Positions 25,369 to 40,000 of a stretch of 64,000 nucleotides of DNA are shown piece by piece. Origin of the DNA: Lateolabrax maculatus (taxonomy: Eukaryota; Chordata; Actinopteri; Acropomatiformes; Lateolabracidae); NCBI GenBank assembly GCA_031216445.1, contig CM062199.1, forward strand, positions 8,398,501 to 8,462,500, written 5' to 3'. The notes under the pieces are model-generated. The model saw only the letters and a program-made list of their open reading frames with translations. It had not been told where the DNA came from and ran no database searches. Numbering within the stretch: the stretch's first letter is position 1; every line of letters starts with the position of its first letter. The translations under genes and the position numbers were made by a program.

Positions 25369-28300
25369 CTCACACGATACCCATCTCTGTGCTTGCTCTG
25401 TGTGTATTTTGCCTCCATGTTTATATGAATTTGCAAATCAATTTCACAACTCAGCTTTGTCCTTTTCTCGCTCTATTCATCCTTCATCAACTACATGTCT
25501 ACAATTTCTGTTTGCATATTTTTTATTCTGTTGAACATTTATGGAATTTCAGGTTAAAAAGGACATTTCAACGTTTTTACTAGCTGTGGTAAAAATGTCT
25601 TCTTTGTGCTCTTCCATTTGATTTACATTTTAACAGTATAAAATACATCTTTATGAAAATGTACTTCTGTGTTACAGTAACTCTGTAACTACGGTAACTC
25701 CCTTGTCATCTCCTCTTGTGTCCCCTTGTCTCCTGTCCTCTCCTCTTTCTAGAGGATGTCTTATGTGCGTTACGAGGTGTGATCGGGAGGAGACACCCAT
25801 CTACAGCTCAGAGTAGACAGCTTAAACACAGTTTGCCTACAATGTCTGTAGTGCTGGAACTTCTTTCATCGCAGGTAAAATGGAGCAAAAGGAGTTTTCT
25901 CCATGGCTTGATTTATAATTTTCTAGCCTCATTGCAAAGTTATCCACATAGATTTTCTCATATATTAGCCGCACCCATTTTTTTTTTCAGCACAGTATTG
26001 CCAATGTTTCCTTTAAAACCCTTTGTCTTCTCACAGGTCTTTAGATCTCAAATTGTTACTGAAGAGTTTCTGGCTCAAATTGGATTACTGCTGGTAAGTG
26101 TTTGGTAATAAATTATTACCAACAGTCATGTTTAGATAAGGACTCTATCTGTCTCTTCAGTTGAAGTAACAGTTAAAACTAGGATGCACTGACATTTTGA
26201 ATTTCAATCAATATGACAAGTTAAAATGTAATAATATCCCAACAAGTTTAGGCCATTAAAATAATTACAACAATAATATTTAGGCAGGGAGAAAATGTGG
26301 GAACCAAAGCACACAACAGAACGTAGTGATCAGTACATGTCTAAAGAAAAATGAAAACAATCATTACTAATTACAGTACATTAAACCTATGTGGACCTAT
26401 GCTGTAGTATTTAGTTGATTTTTTTCTACCCTCTCACAGAACTATATCACCTCTATAGAGTCCAATGAAACAAATCTGGCCAGTGCTTTGGGTGAGTTAC
26501 TTTCTCATTTACTAAAATTTTTAAATAGGAATCTACAAGATTTTATTTCTTTGACCAAACTTTACTCTGCATAAATGTTTCATGTGTTTTGTGGTTGTGT
26601 TTTTCCTCTATACACTGTTTTTATCGTTATGTTCATGATTAATCATTATACCTGAAGCTTTGTATGCATTTTAAATCAGCTGTTTTCCCTTTGAAAATTA
26701 GTGTGTGTACCTTTTTAAAATAAAGACTGAAAGTAATGAAATAAGCATTCTGTAGTTGAAAATCAGTGTGTTCCAGCACAGAAGTAGCTCCTGAATGGAT
26801 GATAAACCAGATAAAATAAACAAAAGATCAGTGGTTGATCTGTCCTGTATTAACTATAATTTTTAACATTTTGTTGATGAAAGAGTCACACTCTTTTTAA
26901 AACCCATATTTTCTAGCATATACATTTTAGTTGTGAAGACTACTAAGTCACCTTTGGATCATAAGAAAAAGAAATATTAATATGTGAAAGATAAGGAGAG
27001 AGACAGATACATACAGCCTTGATGAGACACATCTGGCATAGCATTTCAAACAAATGCTTGTGCACAAGGCAAGGTGCAAAGTGTAGGTCACCCTCAGTGC
27101 ACTGCATCTGGAGAAGCTGAGGGGGTTCAGTGCCTTGATCAAAGGCAGTTATAGCAACCATACTTTAGTTGCTCACAAAAAAAGAGTACACCCAGCTGTT
27201 GGTGCAGGGTGTTCAGCTACTGGTCAGCCTGTTGGTCATCCTCCACTTTTACTGAGAAGATGATATTTGATTTCCTGTTAGGTTCAACAGTTTGTGAGGA
27301 GTTGATTAGGACATCTCTGTCTATTGTGGAAGTTCTGAGTCAGCACCATGCTCTCACCACTCCACATCATGGTGCTGTAAGTATGCATTCAAACATATAT
27401 GCAACAGACTCACTGTCTGACTCACTGTCTGTCTACCTGATACAACTAAATGTTTGTCTGACTGGCTACCTGTCTGTCTGTCTAACTTACTAACCATCTG
27501 ACTGCTGGGAGTTTAGTAAAGAAATATAGGACAGGTATCTTGTGATATTCAGAAAACGTCAGTACATTACATCTGACGGGACTTTGGAGACGACCTGTCA
27601 TCATCCTGGTATTCTGTTATACTTCTGCAACTGTCAGATTTCTAACATAGATTTTTTACTGTTTACACATTTGGAAAAATAGAAGTGATAGATAAGTTCC
27701 TTTTCTGTGATAGAGAGCTTGAATAGAAAATGGGAAGGCTATAAAAACTGGTCAGGTGTAAGTCTCCATGAATATCTACAATTTTTGTCCAATTCATATA
27801 ATGGCCCCTGTTTTTTTATTCAATGGTTGTCTTCCAGTCTACTAAACCTGTCTATTAGTGGTCAGAGGACAGAGGGTCAACTTGTGTGCTATTAGGCAAG
27901 ACACTAATCAACTATTGAACCAACAGAGCCTCATCAGATCTGTGTGTGTTTCTGTGTGCACATACGTGTATGTTCATGGGATGGGATGATGCGATTGTGT
28001 TTAATGACTATTGACGCATGGAAGTGGAGAGCAGCAGGAAGCAGACAGGATGGATGGAGAGAAAAGAAAAGAGATGAGGAATAGAGGAAAGCAGCAAAGA
28101 GGAGGCTTGCTGCTACTGATAGTCAATAACACAGGAAGACACTTTAATTATCACCAGCCAGCTCAGATTAACTTTTATTGCCCGCTGGACAAGGACATGT
28201 TTGAGTTAGTTTACGTGTCTGAATCCTTAACACAAAGTAAAGTTTGCAGCAAGTTTTGCCTCAACAACCCCTCAAGCTGCTTTCACACGATGGGAAAACA

Positions 28301-31300
28301 TGAAATAGTTCTTTAGTCATCTTAAAAACATTACAGTTATGTAAGCACTACCTGTTTAAAACGAGTATTGATGAGGATGAAATGTCCCATTTGATTTATT
28401 GTGTCATTGAGCTGTTATATGGAAAACAGTTAAAACACTTTATAGGCTACACAGATCTTTAAAAAAACAGCTGTAAACAAATGCAATGTAAAATGGACCT
28501 CAGTCACTGAGCATGATGTTATTGCACTAAATGTGCATTCAGCCACAAAGGTTGGTTCGTTATGTTTTGGGTTATTTTAGCATATTTCAAAATTCAGAGA
28601 AAAAGGCCAAGTGGTAAACTTTTATTTGGGACACACAACACATAATTAGCCTTGGGGAAAGCAGACAGGTGGCTGCCCTTAAATCACTATTAAACAATTT
28701 CAAATTCAGTCAATTAACAAAGAAAATAGAGAAAACCACCATCCTCTTCAACTGGGTCTGCTGCACTGACAACCATTCAGTCTTCTAGTAAGGCCAAGAT
28801 ATAATAAGCATGTCTGTATCAAGGAGATGCATGCTAACAATAGCCTTTTTGTTGTTGAATTAATGATATACAGTAGCTTCAGCACAGCAGGTATATTGGG
28901 GAAAAAAGTAGTTTTGTGCATCGCCTAATCAACAATGTACTCATGAGGTTTGTTAGTGTGTTTACTAGAGAGGAACAGAAGTAGGATTTAAAATACCGGC
29001 TGATTTGCAAATAGTAAAAAAGGTAAAATAAACAGTATATACAACATTTCATGTTTTTTTTGTCCTGTGAGAATACAGTTGGAATGGCATATCACTATTT
29101 TTGTATTGGCTGCAAGAAAAATAAAGAAAATTCATCTTAAGTTACAATGGTAGTGATAGGGAAAACTGTACAATATGCGATTGCAATACGCTACAATGTC
29201 TTGTACAATAGGTAGAGGGGTAACTAAGTAAGAGAGCAAAAACAGAAAATAGGGGACAAGAAAGGATTTTAGAAAGTGAGGGGACATGTAACCCATAGTT
29301 CACAGTTCAGAGAATTGCACCAAGCCTTTCTCCCCACACAGACGCTCTATCCAGTCTTTTGATGGTTGTGATATTAATACACACACTATTAAGTGGTGGA
29401 CAACATCCTTTGTAGTTTCCTTTCTCTGGCTTTCAATGTAATGACCTCACACACACTCACTCAGCATTTGTGTTGTTTCTATGGTAATATTGGTAATCAT
29501 GCAAATTCATGCAATACAGATTCATGCCTAAATAAGGTCTCTGACAGTTGTGGAAGTACATTTGTGTGTGTGTGTGTGTGTGTGTGTGTTTGATCAAAGA
29601 GATCACTCAACAGTGTATTTCCATAGTAATTTGATCCTCTCTGACAGTGGTCTGTGTGGTTGTTGCCCACTGAATTAATATAGTACAGTGTCTTCTATTC
29701 AGTTCAATGTAAAAATATATCCTGTTTTCAGATTTGCTGTATATTAAGTAGTCTTTCAGAGGAAGGGCTGAAATTGCTTTTATTGATGTGCTTTTTTCCC
29801 CTCATGTGAGAGAACACAGGACCAAAATGAACTATTGATAATATTTATACTGTTTATGTTCAACAGTGAGAGTGATTGAAATGGACTTTTACATTTAAAA
29901 TGCCTTCATTGGCAGTAGTTTTGCAGATACATTTTCTTCATGTTGTTTCATGTCTAGAGCACTGACAAATTATATGCAGATTATCTTATCATAAAGAAAT
30001 TGTACACCAAATTGTAACTGACTTTTCCAGATTCTTGCATTGCTTTACTAGAGTCGGTAATCAGCTTCTTACAGAGTATCTTGGTCAAGGACCAATACAG
30101 TGTGTTATGTGTAAAGTTTTTATTTTCCTATTTATGTCTCTTGAAGGTTGTGGATGCCATCCTGCCTCCCCTGACAACACTGGCTTTCAGCAGAAATGGT
30201 AAGAGAGATTGCGGGCCATTTTTAAGAGACGGAAGAGAGAACAAGACAGAGGAGGTGTGGACGTAGAAGCAAATGTCAGAGTGAGGGAGGAGGAGGAAGA
30301 AAAACAGAGAAAATTGCAAATGGGAAAGAGTAGAAGAAAAGGTTTAGAAAGATTTGGGCGTCCTGGTAGATGAATGGTTAAGGCACATACCACACAACCA
30401 CAATGCCCCTGGTCCAACTCCTTCGTTTGCCCTCACTCCCTTGTAGAGGTTTATAGAAAAAAGAGCTGGCAAAGGAGAGGGGAGATGGTGAGCAAGAGAG
30501 ACAACCTTGAGTGTTTAAAATTTTAAAAGTCTCTGCATTAATTAAATTGCTGTAGATCCTGTGAAAACCATCATTGCAGTTATACACTGCAGTGTTTTGG
30601 TCTTGGACCCTCAGCAAGTGTTTATGTTTTGGTTTCAGTGAGTCCCAGCTTCACAGAGTAGGAGTATGTTTTGTGGAGTCAGTTTCTCAGACTAAAATGC
30701 CGCCCTTGTTTTGTGTGGGCCTTGAATACTGTATTCCTTTGTTACTTATTGTCATGTCACTGTACGTTGTTCTGAAAGAGCTTGTAACCTTGAGTTCACT
30801 TCTGTTTTTGTAAGTATGTAGATATTCTAGTATTTGTGTATTTGAACTACCTACTGTATAATGTATTGATATGTAGTGTAATATACTGTCTTACTATTAC
30901 TTGTTTGGCATGGCATTTATTAAATCCAGTTTATTTGGTTATTGATGTACATTTTAATATTTGTATAAGGACATTATTAGAGTAAAATACATTAATACAT
31001 TAAAAACATGCCACTGAGCATGTTGTTTCTCCTGTCTTGAGCTCTGGTCACCTAGACATCTGGACAGAGGTCCAGAGGTCATCTGGACATCCTAAAGTCG
31101 AATATCACATTTTGGCAATAGTTTTGCCTCTAAATCAACAATTAAAGTAATGGTCATATGATATTATTCAGTTGTCAAATGTGACATGCATATTATGGTT
31201 CCCTTGGAAACAAAATTGCAACTGAGAAACAGTCTCTTGGCCAGTATGTGTAGGCTCAAAGCTACTACTGTTTACACACACAACACAGTATTTTAAGTAT

Positions 31301-34300
31301 TTCTTGTATACTGTATTGATACTCTCGCTCTTTGTGTGTGTGTGTGTTCCAGTGGAGTGGTCTGTGTTTGTTTTGAGGGTGCTGTCCGAACTCAGTCTTG
31401 TCCTGCTGGTCCAGGAAAGTGATGGAACTGAGGAAGATGAGGGAACAGAGGGAAAAAAAGAGAGAAGAGAGGAAGGAGAAAGGGCAGCCGAAGGAATAGA
31501 TGATGGAAGCTCATATAGTCAACTCTTACCACTCATCACTAAATGTCTGCTTCCAAGGTTGGTCTGACTCCTTCGTAGTATTGGTCTGACTGTCTCTGGT
31601 TTCGTCCTTCATTTTTTGTTTCTGTAGGAACAGAAAATAATTTAATAGTCTATAAGGATTAATTCATTTAAAAATAAAATAAAAGTACTTTAATACATAC
31701 GTTATTGATTATGTTTCTTAATATTTAAACAATATTTCCTGTAACCTCCATTTGAAAACAAAGACTTTTTTTCCACGATGTCCAACCTAGTCGTAAAAAG
31801 TCCCCTCCAAAAAATTGGGGCACTTGGCATAAGCCATTATGCCAATTGCCCCACTTTTTTGGAGGAGAGTGCGGCTGCTAAAAAATAATGTTAGCTTTTG
31901 AAGGTCAGTGAGAGCAGGTGATAATGTCAGAGCTGAGCTTTAGAGGAAGCAAGGCCCTGATTTCTTCAGATGAAAACATGGATGGACTGTCTTGTTATGG
32001 ATACTACTAATGTGGTAATGATTTGTTGATACCGCTAGCATTTTAAAATGGAATATATAGAGTATTTTGTGTCTCATGTTGTGCTTCTGTAGGTCAACAT
32101 CACATCATTGTACTTGTCAAATCCAGCTAACTGACAAGCATATGTGTTAATGAGTGTTAGGATCAGTTGACGCTAAATGTGGAGAGCAGAAACAGACAAA
32201 TGCAAATTGTTCACAACACGACAAACCAACAAAAGTTGATATTGATATTTGTGGTGTCTCACTTTCCTATATCTCTACTGTCTCCTATACAATTATAATT
32301 TTAATCTCCCTTTTTAAAATGTTCTTCTCTCTCGTGGTTGCTTCATGTGTTATGCCTTGTTTGCTTTTATATTCACCCCCATTTCTCCTCCTCACACTAA
32401 CATCTCTTCATTTTCTCCCCCCTTTTCCTCTCAAATTCTCCCTTCTCCTCCTCTTCCCAGATTTCCTTTTCTCTCCTTCTCCTATTGTAACTGTAGTTCT
32501 CCCCTCCCCCTGTTCTCCACCCCTCTCTCCAGATTTGTTCCAGTTTACACTCTGTTACTAATGATTAGAACGGTACATTAATTATTAACACTAGGAAAGC
32601 CAAACGTTGTACTCATGCAAGTTTGTGTCTAGGTATGAGTCTCTTCTTCGAGCTGCAGAACCTATCCCACTCTACGCGCTCAAACTCCTGGTATCGATGA
32701 CTGAGCACAGCACGCAGATCTGCAGGTAGTGTACAAACAGGCACTCAGTCAGTCACACACTTGAACAACAGAGACAACAAAACACTGTTGAGGCCAAATA
32801 CCAAAATATTTCCTTACTGTACCTTACAGTACTATCCCAAGTATTATCATATTAAGTATTATTATATATGATAAAGTACACTGAAAACACATCCATTGAT
32901 TGTGCACCATGTACAGCAGCACAAACGTACAAGCAAACCTGCTGTGTAGATAGGCACTCTGTGTATAATATTTTAATGCCAAGGCCAGTCATTCATTATG
33001 TTCAGCCAGTTCAGCACTGTGAAACACTACTAACTGTTATTTCACAACCACACACACATATTCATACACAAATACATAAATGCACAAACACATACTTACT
33101 ATTAGCAGTGATTTATTTACCCACTATAGTACATACAGATACACACAAAAATCATTTATTTATTTATTTATATAGCTGATGCACATTCAGAGCTAATAGC
33201 AACATCAGCACAGTTGCACTCCTGCTGGTAAACTACATTCAACAAGACCTTTTTCACCCTTCTTAAAGCCAGTGTTTTCTACATCAGTAATCAGTTTAGT
33301 GGCAGGAATAAGGTGCTGTATCAGCTAAGATGTGTAAAGACTTGACATATTGTGCTGATATATCTTGGCACACTAGCTATTCCTGAAGAGCTTTGTTAAA
33401 AATTGTACTGCACACCCTTCAAATATACGACACTAATACAAAATTATTGCTGGCGTTAAAGAAAAATTCACTACTGCATAATGTCAGAGTAATTCGCCAT
33501 TCAGGAATTTAAAAACATGTCTTGAGAAAGCAGTCATCTGACACCAAAATAAAAAAAGAGGTAATGATGTGTTTCTGGATCTGGTTGTACAGAGAATCTG
33601 CTGATCCCTAGTCTCACCATGAGATGACTGTGTGTGTGTGTTAGTGTGTGTGTGTACATGTCTGCAATCACTAGTGCATGCGCTGATGTATGTGTGTGTT
33701 TGATGGATGTGTTCTGACAGCAGCTGTCAGTAAGTCTTGATTCTCTGGTCATCTCTCTTCTTTTTTTTCAGCTGTTGACAGAGACAGAAAGTAAGGGTGA
33801 AAACAGAGGAAGCAGAGAGAGAGAGAGAGAGAATGGGGAATGATGGAAGGAAGGATAGAAGGAGAAAGTAGGAAAGAGATAGGCAGGGAGATTAAGTTAG
33901 ATGGATGGGGAAAAGGTAACATTGGTAAGGAGAGGAAATGTTGACAAAGGGTGAAGGACGAGGATAGAAGGGACAAAGTGTTAATAGATGAGGTAGAATG
34001 AATCCGCATGCATCACTTCTTTCACAAAAGTAGTTGCTGTCTTGATAATACATAATTTATCCTCCAAACATTGTTGGCTGTATTTAAGACAAGCTACCTC
34101 TCAGTCACCTAGTCTTACAAATACAGTCATTATCAATATTTGTGGATCACAAATTGGTCATTGACGTGGAAGTCTCCATGGTCAAATATTGTAGCTCATC
34201 CATAGTTCCATGTTTCATCTTTCATCGTTCAATACCAAGTATTAATTTACAGCAACCATGATTGTTAACCATCTGTTTTGTCCATCCTTCAGTTTTCTGC

Positions 34301-35661
34301 CTGCTTCCATCCACTTATTTTATCTACTTCAGAAAAATAACTCAACAAACCTCTTATCACTAATATCCCACTCTCCTTCCCCCTCCATCCATCCTTCCCA
34401 CCCTCCCAGAGTTCAAAGTTCACCCTCACAGCTGAATACGCCCCTACTTCTCTTATCAGTAATATTACCCCCTCTCGTCTCCATCCTTTTCTTCCTCCAC
34501 CTCTCCTCATCCCCCTCTTTCCTTGACACAAGTAGAGTGACGTGAACTTTTCAAATTGGTGTCAGCACTCTTCTCTCTACATCTCTGTTTTTCTCTCACT
34601 CTTTTTCCTCTGACATTATTAACAATATTTTAAATTTTTTCTCCATCTCCCCCATTCTCTTTCTCTCACCATCTCTAATTTATTAACATTAGTCCACATT
34701 TTTCTCTTTCTCTGTGCCCTCACTCCACAACTCTCCCTCCATCACTGCGGTTATACAATCAGAAATTAAATTGCCTGGGTCTTGGTTAGATAAGTGTAGC
34801 TATGAAGCCCGCCGAGCGGTAATTAGATGGTAAATTGGGGACATTAACGTTGGGAAGGCAGCCTGCTGTTTCTCTCTGCATTATCACAGCCCAGACACAC
34901 CTTCAAACAACTACATTTACTATGACCTTTAGCCAAAGAACCTTGTGCTGTGTGGTTACATGTGTGTGTGCCCCAGTATGTTTCAGTGTCCTTATACGTA
35001 TGTCTGTCTACCAAGCCATTTCACACATGCCAAGCTTATCAACCAAGTATTGGATAGTATTTTCTCTTAGTTTAACTGGGCTGGCTAATGTATCGCAATT
35101 CTAGAAAAATTCTTGCCTCTGTGTTTTTTTTCTTTTCTTTTATCATTAGTTAATATGGCATAGACTCAACCTTGAAACACCACTACATCATCAAATTGCT
35201 ATAGTCATTTGGACACCTAAGTCTCTCTAACCCAGAGAAAAGTGGAATCATTAGGTTTTAACAACACGAAGGTGGTCATTTTCACACGCTAAAACTCTGT
35301 AATTGCATGGAACAGCCTGTTTTACTGGTCTGCTCTCTTGTGTGAATAAATGCATGAAAAAATATTTTTAAATATTCCTTAGATGATTTATAAACTCGTT
35401 AAGGTGTGCCATTTATGAATAATTGGACCATCCTCTAGGGAAGAACTTCCTAGTGCCTTGTAATATACAGTAGATATTTGACTAAAACCTCCAAATGCTG
35501 GGATATAACCTCCTGACTTTATCTTTGGTGTTTATTATCTTTTCACTTGAAATAACAAGGTCCACAATGCCCTTTCAAATCATCCAAGATTAAGCTTTAG
35601 AGCTGACGGCAGATTTATATGACTGGTAGAGCAGAGGTTAATCTAGCTTATTGGTTGTTCA

Positions 35662-35696
<35 letters not shown>

Positions 35697-37053
35697 ACAA
35701 AGCTAATACTGATAATGAATGACTAATACAGTAAGGGTTGTCTCATTTGTGTCTTCTGTTATAGGTGGTCTGTTGTGCTCTGGTTTGTTCTAAGTCCGGT
35801 GTTGTGCACTGTGTCTATTGATGTATGGCTGGTAGTGTAAAGGTGGTCCAGTTTATCATGTCGTACTGCCCTGGCCTGTCCTCTCATCTCTCAGCCTGTC
35901 ACCTACCTAATGGGAGGCCATCCATCACATCTGCAAACACAAACACATACACACTCACACATATTTACCCCTTCATTGATCTCTGGATTCATTCATCATG
36001 GTAAGTGAAAAAACAGCTACTACAGAAATATAGTCAGTGTCCATAACTCCATGTTTCTACAAGCAACCTGCTCCTACAGACAGTGAGGGTTCTCAGTCGA
36101 CGAGCACTGTTCAACTAAAAAGAAACATCTTTCCAGTGCATTTGAATGCTGTTAGATCAGAAGATCAGTAGTGCGCTGATGGCAGCAACTCAGTTATGGC
36201 TAACCTCAAGAATAAGGCATCAAACAAAAAACATCCATTACATGACAGCATTGTAGGTCAAAACATCTTATTAATCTGAGGTCAGACAAGAATAGAAGAA
36301 CTCATTGAAGGTAACACACATGGCAGAGTATGCAAAAAATGTAACAATTCCACTGTTGAAACAAGTAGGTTGCATGAAAATATTAGAGACATGAAGCTTC
36401 AGACTACTGCTCTGTCCAATTAATCAGTTTCTTTTGCAGATGCTGATGATTTTGCTCAGAATTTGGTGTAATGGTGTAGGGAATATTTTTCTCAGCACAC
36501 ATTAAGATATAATGAAACTGGTATTGATTTCTGTGTAAAAAGTAGGTTGCAGGACTGCAGCAAAAGTAATCAGATACAACAACGAAAGAACGAAATGTAT
36601 CTCAGCACACACATAAAACATGAAGTAGCCAATTGACCAATAAGAAAAATATAATGTGAATTGTTATGAGGACTTGTTAACACCCTTTGAATGCAATTTG
36701 TCATTTTTTTTGCTGACCAGATACATTTTACCGGAAAATGTATCTTTTATTAAATGAAGACATCCTCCCAGTTGATATACCGTCATCCTAAGATGGTTCC
36801 AAGGACATCACATTCACTAAAGTTCAGCCTCTGTTCAGAGGTGAAACACAATAGACGTTGTTGAATCAGCTTGTTGAAATGTTAAGTGGTCTGATGCTTG
36901 CCAGACGAACTATAAATCATAGTTAGAATGAAGACAGATTTTTAAATCAGTGGCAGGCCTTGTTACCTTCAGCATATTAGCACCAATCTGACTTCAGACG
37001 ACTTTGTTCCCATCACAGCCTGAATGTTTGTTGCTTTCTTATGCACGCAGAAA

Positions 37054-37093
<40 letters not shown>

Positions 37094-40000
37094 CATACAC
37101 AAGGTATATGTGCACATGTGTTGACGCTCCAACTACACAGTAATTGGTGTCAAATCAAAGAACCTTAATCAGTAAGTAGAAAGAATGTCATTGCTTATAC
37201 AGATATACACCGATCAGCCACAACATTAAAACCACTGACTGGTGAAGTGAATAACTAATTGATCATTGTATTACACTGACACCTGTCAAGGGGTGGGATA
37301 TATTAGGCAGCAAGTGAAAAGTCAGTTCTTGAAGTTGATTTGTTGGAAGCAGGAAAAATGGTCAAGCATAAGGATCTGAGCGACTTTGACAAAGGGGCCA
37401 AATTGTGATGGCTAGACACCTGGGTTAGAGCATCTCCAAAACAGCAGGTCTCGTGGGGTGGTCCCAGTATGCAGTGGTTAGTAGCCCACCTACCAAAAGT
37501 GGTCCAAGGAAGGACAACCAGTGAACCGGTGACAGGGTCATGGGAACCCGTCTGGTCCGATCCCACAGAAGAGCTACTCTAGTGCAGATTGCTGAAAAAG
37601 TTAATGCTGTGGCAGATGGGTGTATATCGCTCTCGCTCTCTCTTATACTCTGCCTCTCGGCTTTTCTTCTACTTTTTCAACATGGATTTATCACTCTTTT
37701 ATTTTCACTCCTTCTATCCATTTGTTTCTCTTACCTCATCTTCTCCTTAGCTCTCATCTCCTCTTTCCGTGTGCTTCCCTCTCCTTTCTCACTTCCTCTC
37801 ACTTCATCTGCTCTCATCGCATCTCCTATTTTTGTCTCTCTTCTCTCCCCAATTCTTCTGGTACCAGACAGGAGTCGTTGTAGCGGAAATCCAACCTTAA
37901 TGAAGATGAAACAGCCCAGTGTGTGTTCATGTGGGGGTGTGTGTGTGCAGTGAATTGCCTCTAAATTAAATAAATTTTTCACCCTCGTCGTTCTACCTCT
38001 GCTCCAATATGTATTTTTCTCTTTCCTTTTCAGGTTGATCAAACACAGTAGGATCCTGCCAATGGTCTTTCAACTCATTATGGTAAGAAACCAATCTCAC
38101 TTAATACATTTTTATTCAGTCAATCTGCAAATCACTCATCATTCAAGCTGTCAATGATCAGTCAGTCCATTAAATAGTCTTACAATCAGAAAAGCAAACC
38201 TAGTTATCATAATTTGTATTATTTTATGGCATTTCTGCTGTATTTTATTGCTGCTCAGTTGTATTGTATCTCCCACCTTCTCTTTTCCTCTCTCACACGT
38301 TCTATCTAACTCTCTTAGATGTATTTATGTAAATTAGTCTGAGTGGTGTTGACCTATTAGGGGGTTGGTGTAATTGACTGGCAGGTCAGCCATAGAGAAG
38401 AGGAAGGGTTAATAGAGTGAAATTATGGACTCCACTATTAAGATCTCACACAAACGCATACACACAAACACACAGCACTTGTCTGTTATCAGCGAAGCAT
38501 AACAATGTTTCCAGTAAACAATTTATTTCACCCAACCCTTTTTGCATACGCAAAATCTAATGAACACACAAACACATACAGTACAATCTGTTTTCCATAA
38601 CCGAAAACACTTGTGCTGCAGCAAACAATTTATGGTTTATGCACACACACGCATACACTCACACATTCTCACTAAATAATCAGTGTTCTGCACGGCTGCC
38701 TGTCCAGCCCCGACGAGCTGATACAGAATGTTAAACACTGTTATCCAACAGCCTGATTAACTCCTCTCCTGATTGTTTACTCCTGTCTGAACCAGTCATG
38801 TCAGGATCCATTAGTGCCGTCTGTATTGCTCACGTTTGGATTGATTTATGCAGCCTGAAACACTGTGATCTGGATTGATCACACTTGTCATGGAGAAACT
38901 CACCTAATTGTATTTGTCTAGATGATGAAGTAGTTCTGCTTCAGACATTAAAAGGACTTCAGGAAGCTGGCTAGACCATGGTTCTTTAACTGGTTGGTTG
39001 CTGTGCCTGAGGAGGCAGATGACTGACCAGAGTTGGTGGCAGTCAAATACGTTTGCCTCACTTATACTCATGCTGTAGATATGCCACTAATACATGTTGG
39101 GTTAAGTTAAAATTAATTTAGCTTTGCCATTGATCTTTGTCAGGTGTATGTTTTCAGTGATGTACACGATACTCCTTTCACAGCTTATTAGTCCATAAAG
39201 ATCAAAATAAATTAGCTTTGTCATTTGTTGTTACTGACGTTCAGGTTGTTCTAGGTAAAAATTGATGTCATTGTCTTCAGCCTCAGGCTACTGCACATGA
39301 TGAGCACCAGCCAGGCTTATCAGCCCGTACACAGATCACACTGATGCGCACAGACCCCGCGGGCAGTGCTGGTGTATCTCAGAGAGGATCAAATAGTGAA
39401 ATGAGGGCAGTAGAGAGAAGGAGAAGTGAATTATTGTAGCAGGAAAGATAGAAGGTTTTGTAAGGAGGAGAAGGAGAAGAAGAAGAGAGCAATGGAAGGA
39501 AAATCAAAGGAGGAGAAGGGAGAGGTTGAGAGAGATAGGCGTAAGAGGAAAGAACAGCCTTGCTGCTTGTTCCTCTTAAAAACCAACCCATTATATCAGG
39601 TCACAACTACACCACCCTCTAATAGACAGAATTAATTTGATCCTTGACACAAGTACAAAACTGACCTATAATAACAACATAGTGACCATTTGAAAATAGC
39701 TTATTTCAGGGTTACAACAATTAACAGTTCATCCATAAAATATGGAAAGACATTCAATAGGTTTACATCCAATAAACTGGATACTTTCTGAACTGGTAAA
39801 CCAGTAATTTTTCATGACAAAATATAACATTTTTATGACAAAGTGATGATAAATAAATCCAGTCAGTGCATATATAATTCTCTTTCTGGTTTGCTTCTGT
39901 GTTGTGTGGCACACACTAGTAGTGTCACATGCATGTCCTTAATGGCAGGCTTTGGGAAAAACTGATGACTAGGCTGCAGTACCGCGGTTGGCCTTTGGAA

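Larger units (their letters stand above)
32726..38033 (+). other. ulk4 intron 13 (5.3 kb)
   Basis: Contents in order: AT-rich sequence, a purine tract (33770-34000), a pyrimidine tract (34260-34740), a (GT)n array (35664-35694), a possible zinc-finger-like remnant (36316-36423), an (AC)n array (37055-37084), a Tc1-like N-terminal remnant (37202-37615) and a pyrimidine tract (37620-37865). No exon is seen. Confidence 0.7.

Noticed and set aside
30354..30440. A tRNA gene
   Set aside because: Box-like motifs exist but the cloverleaf stems do not form and box B is mutated; a SINE head is the better explanation.
37303..37566. 87-residue minus-strand open frame
   Set aside because: It is the reverse-strand shadow of the Tc1-like element, whose coding direction is plus.
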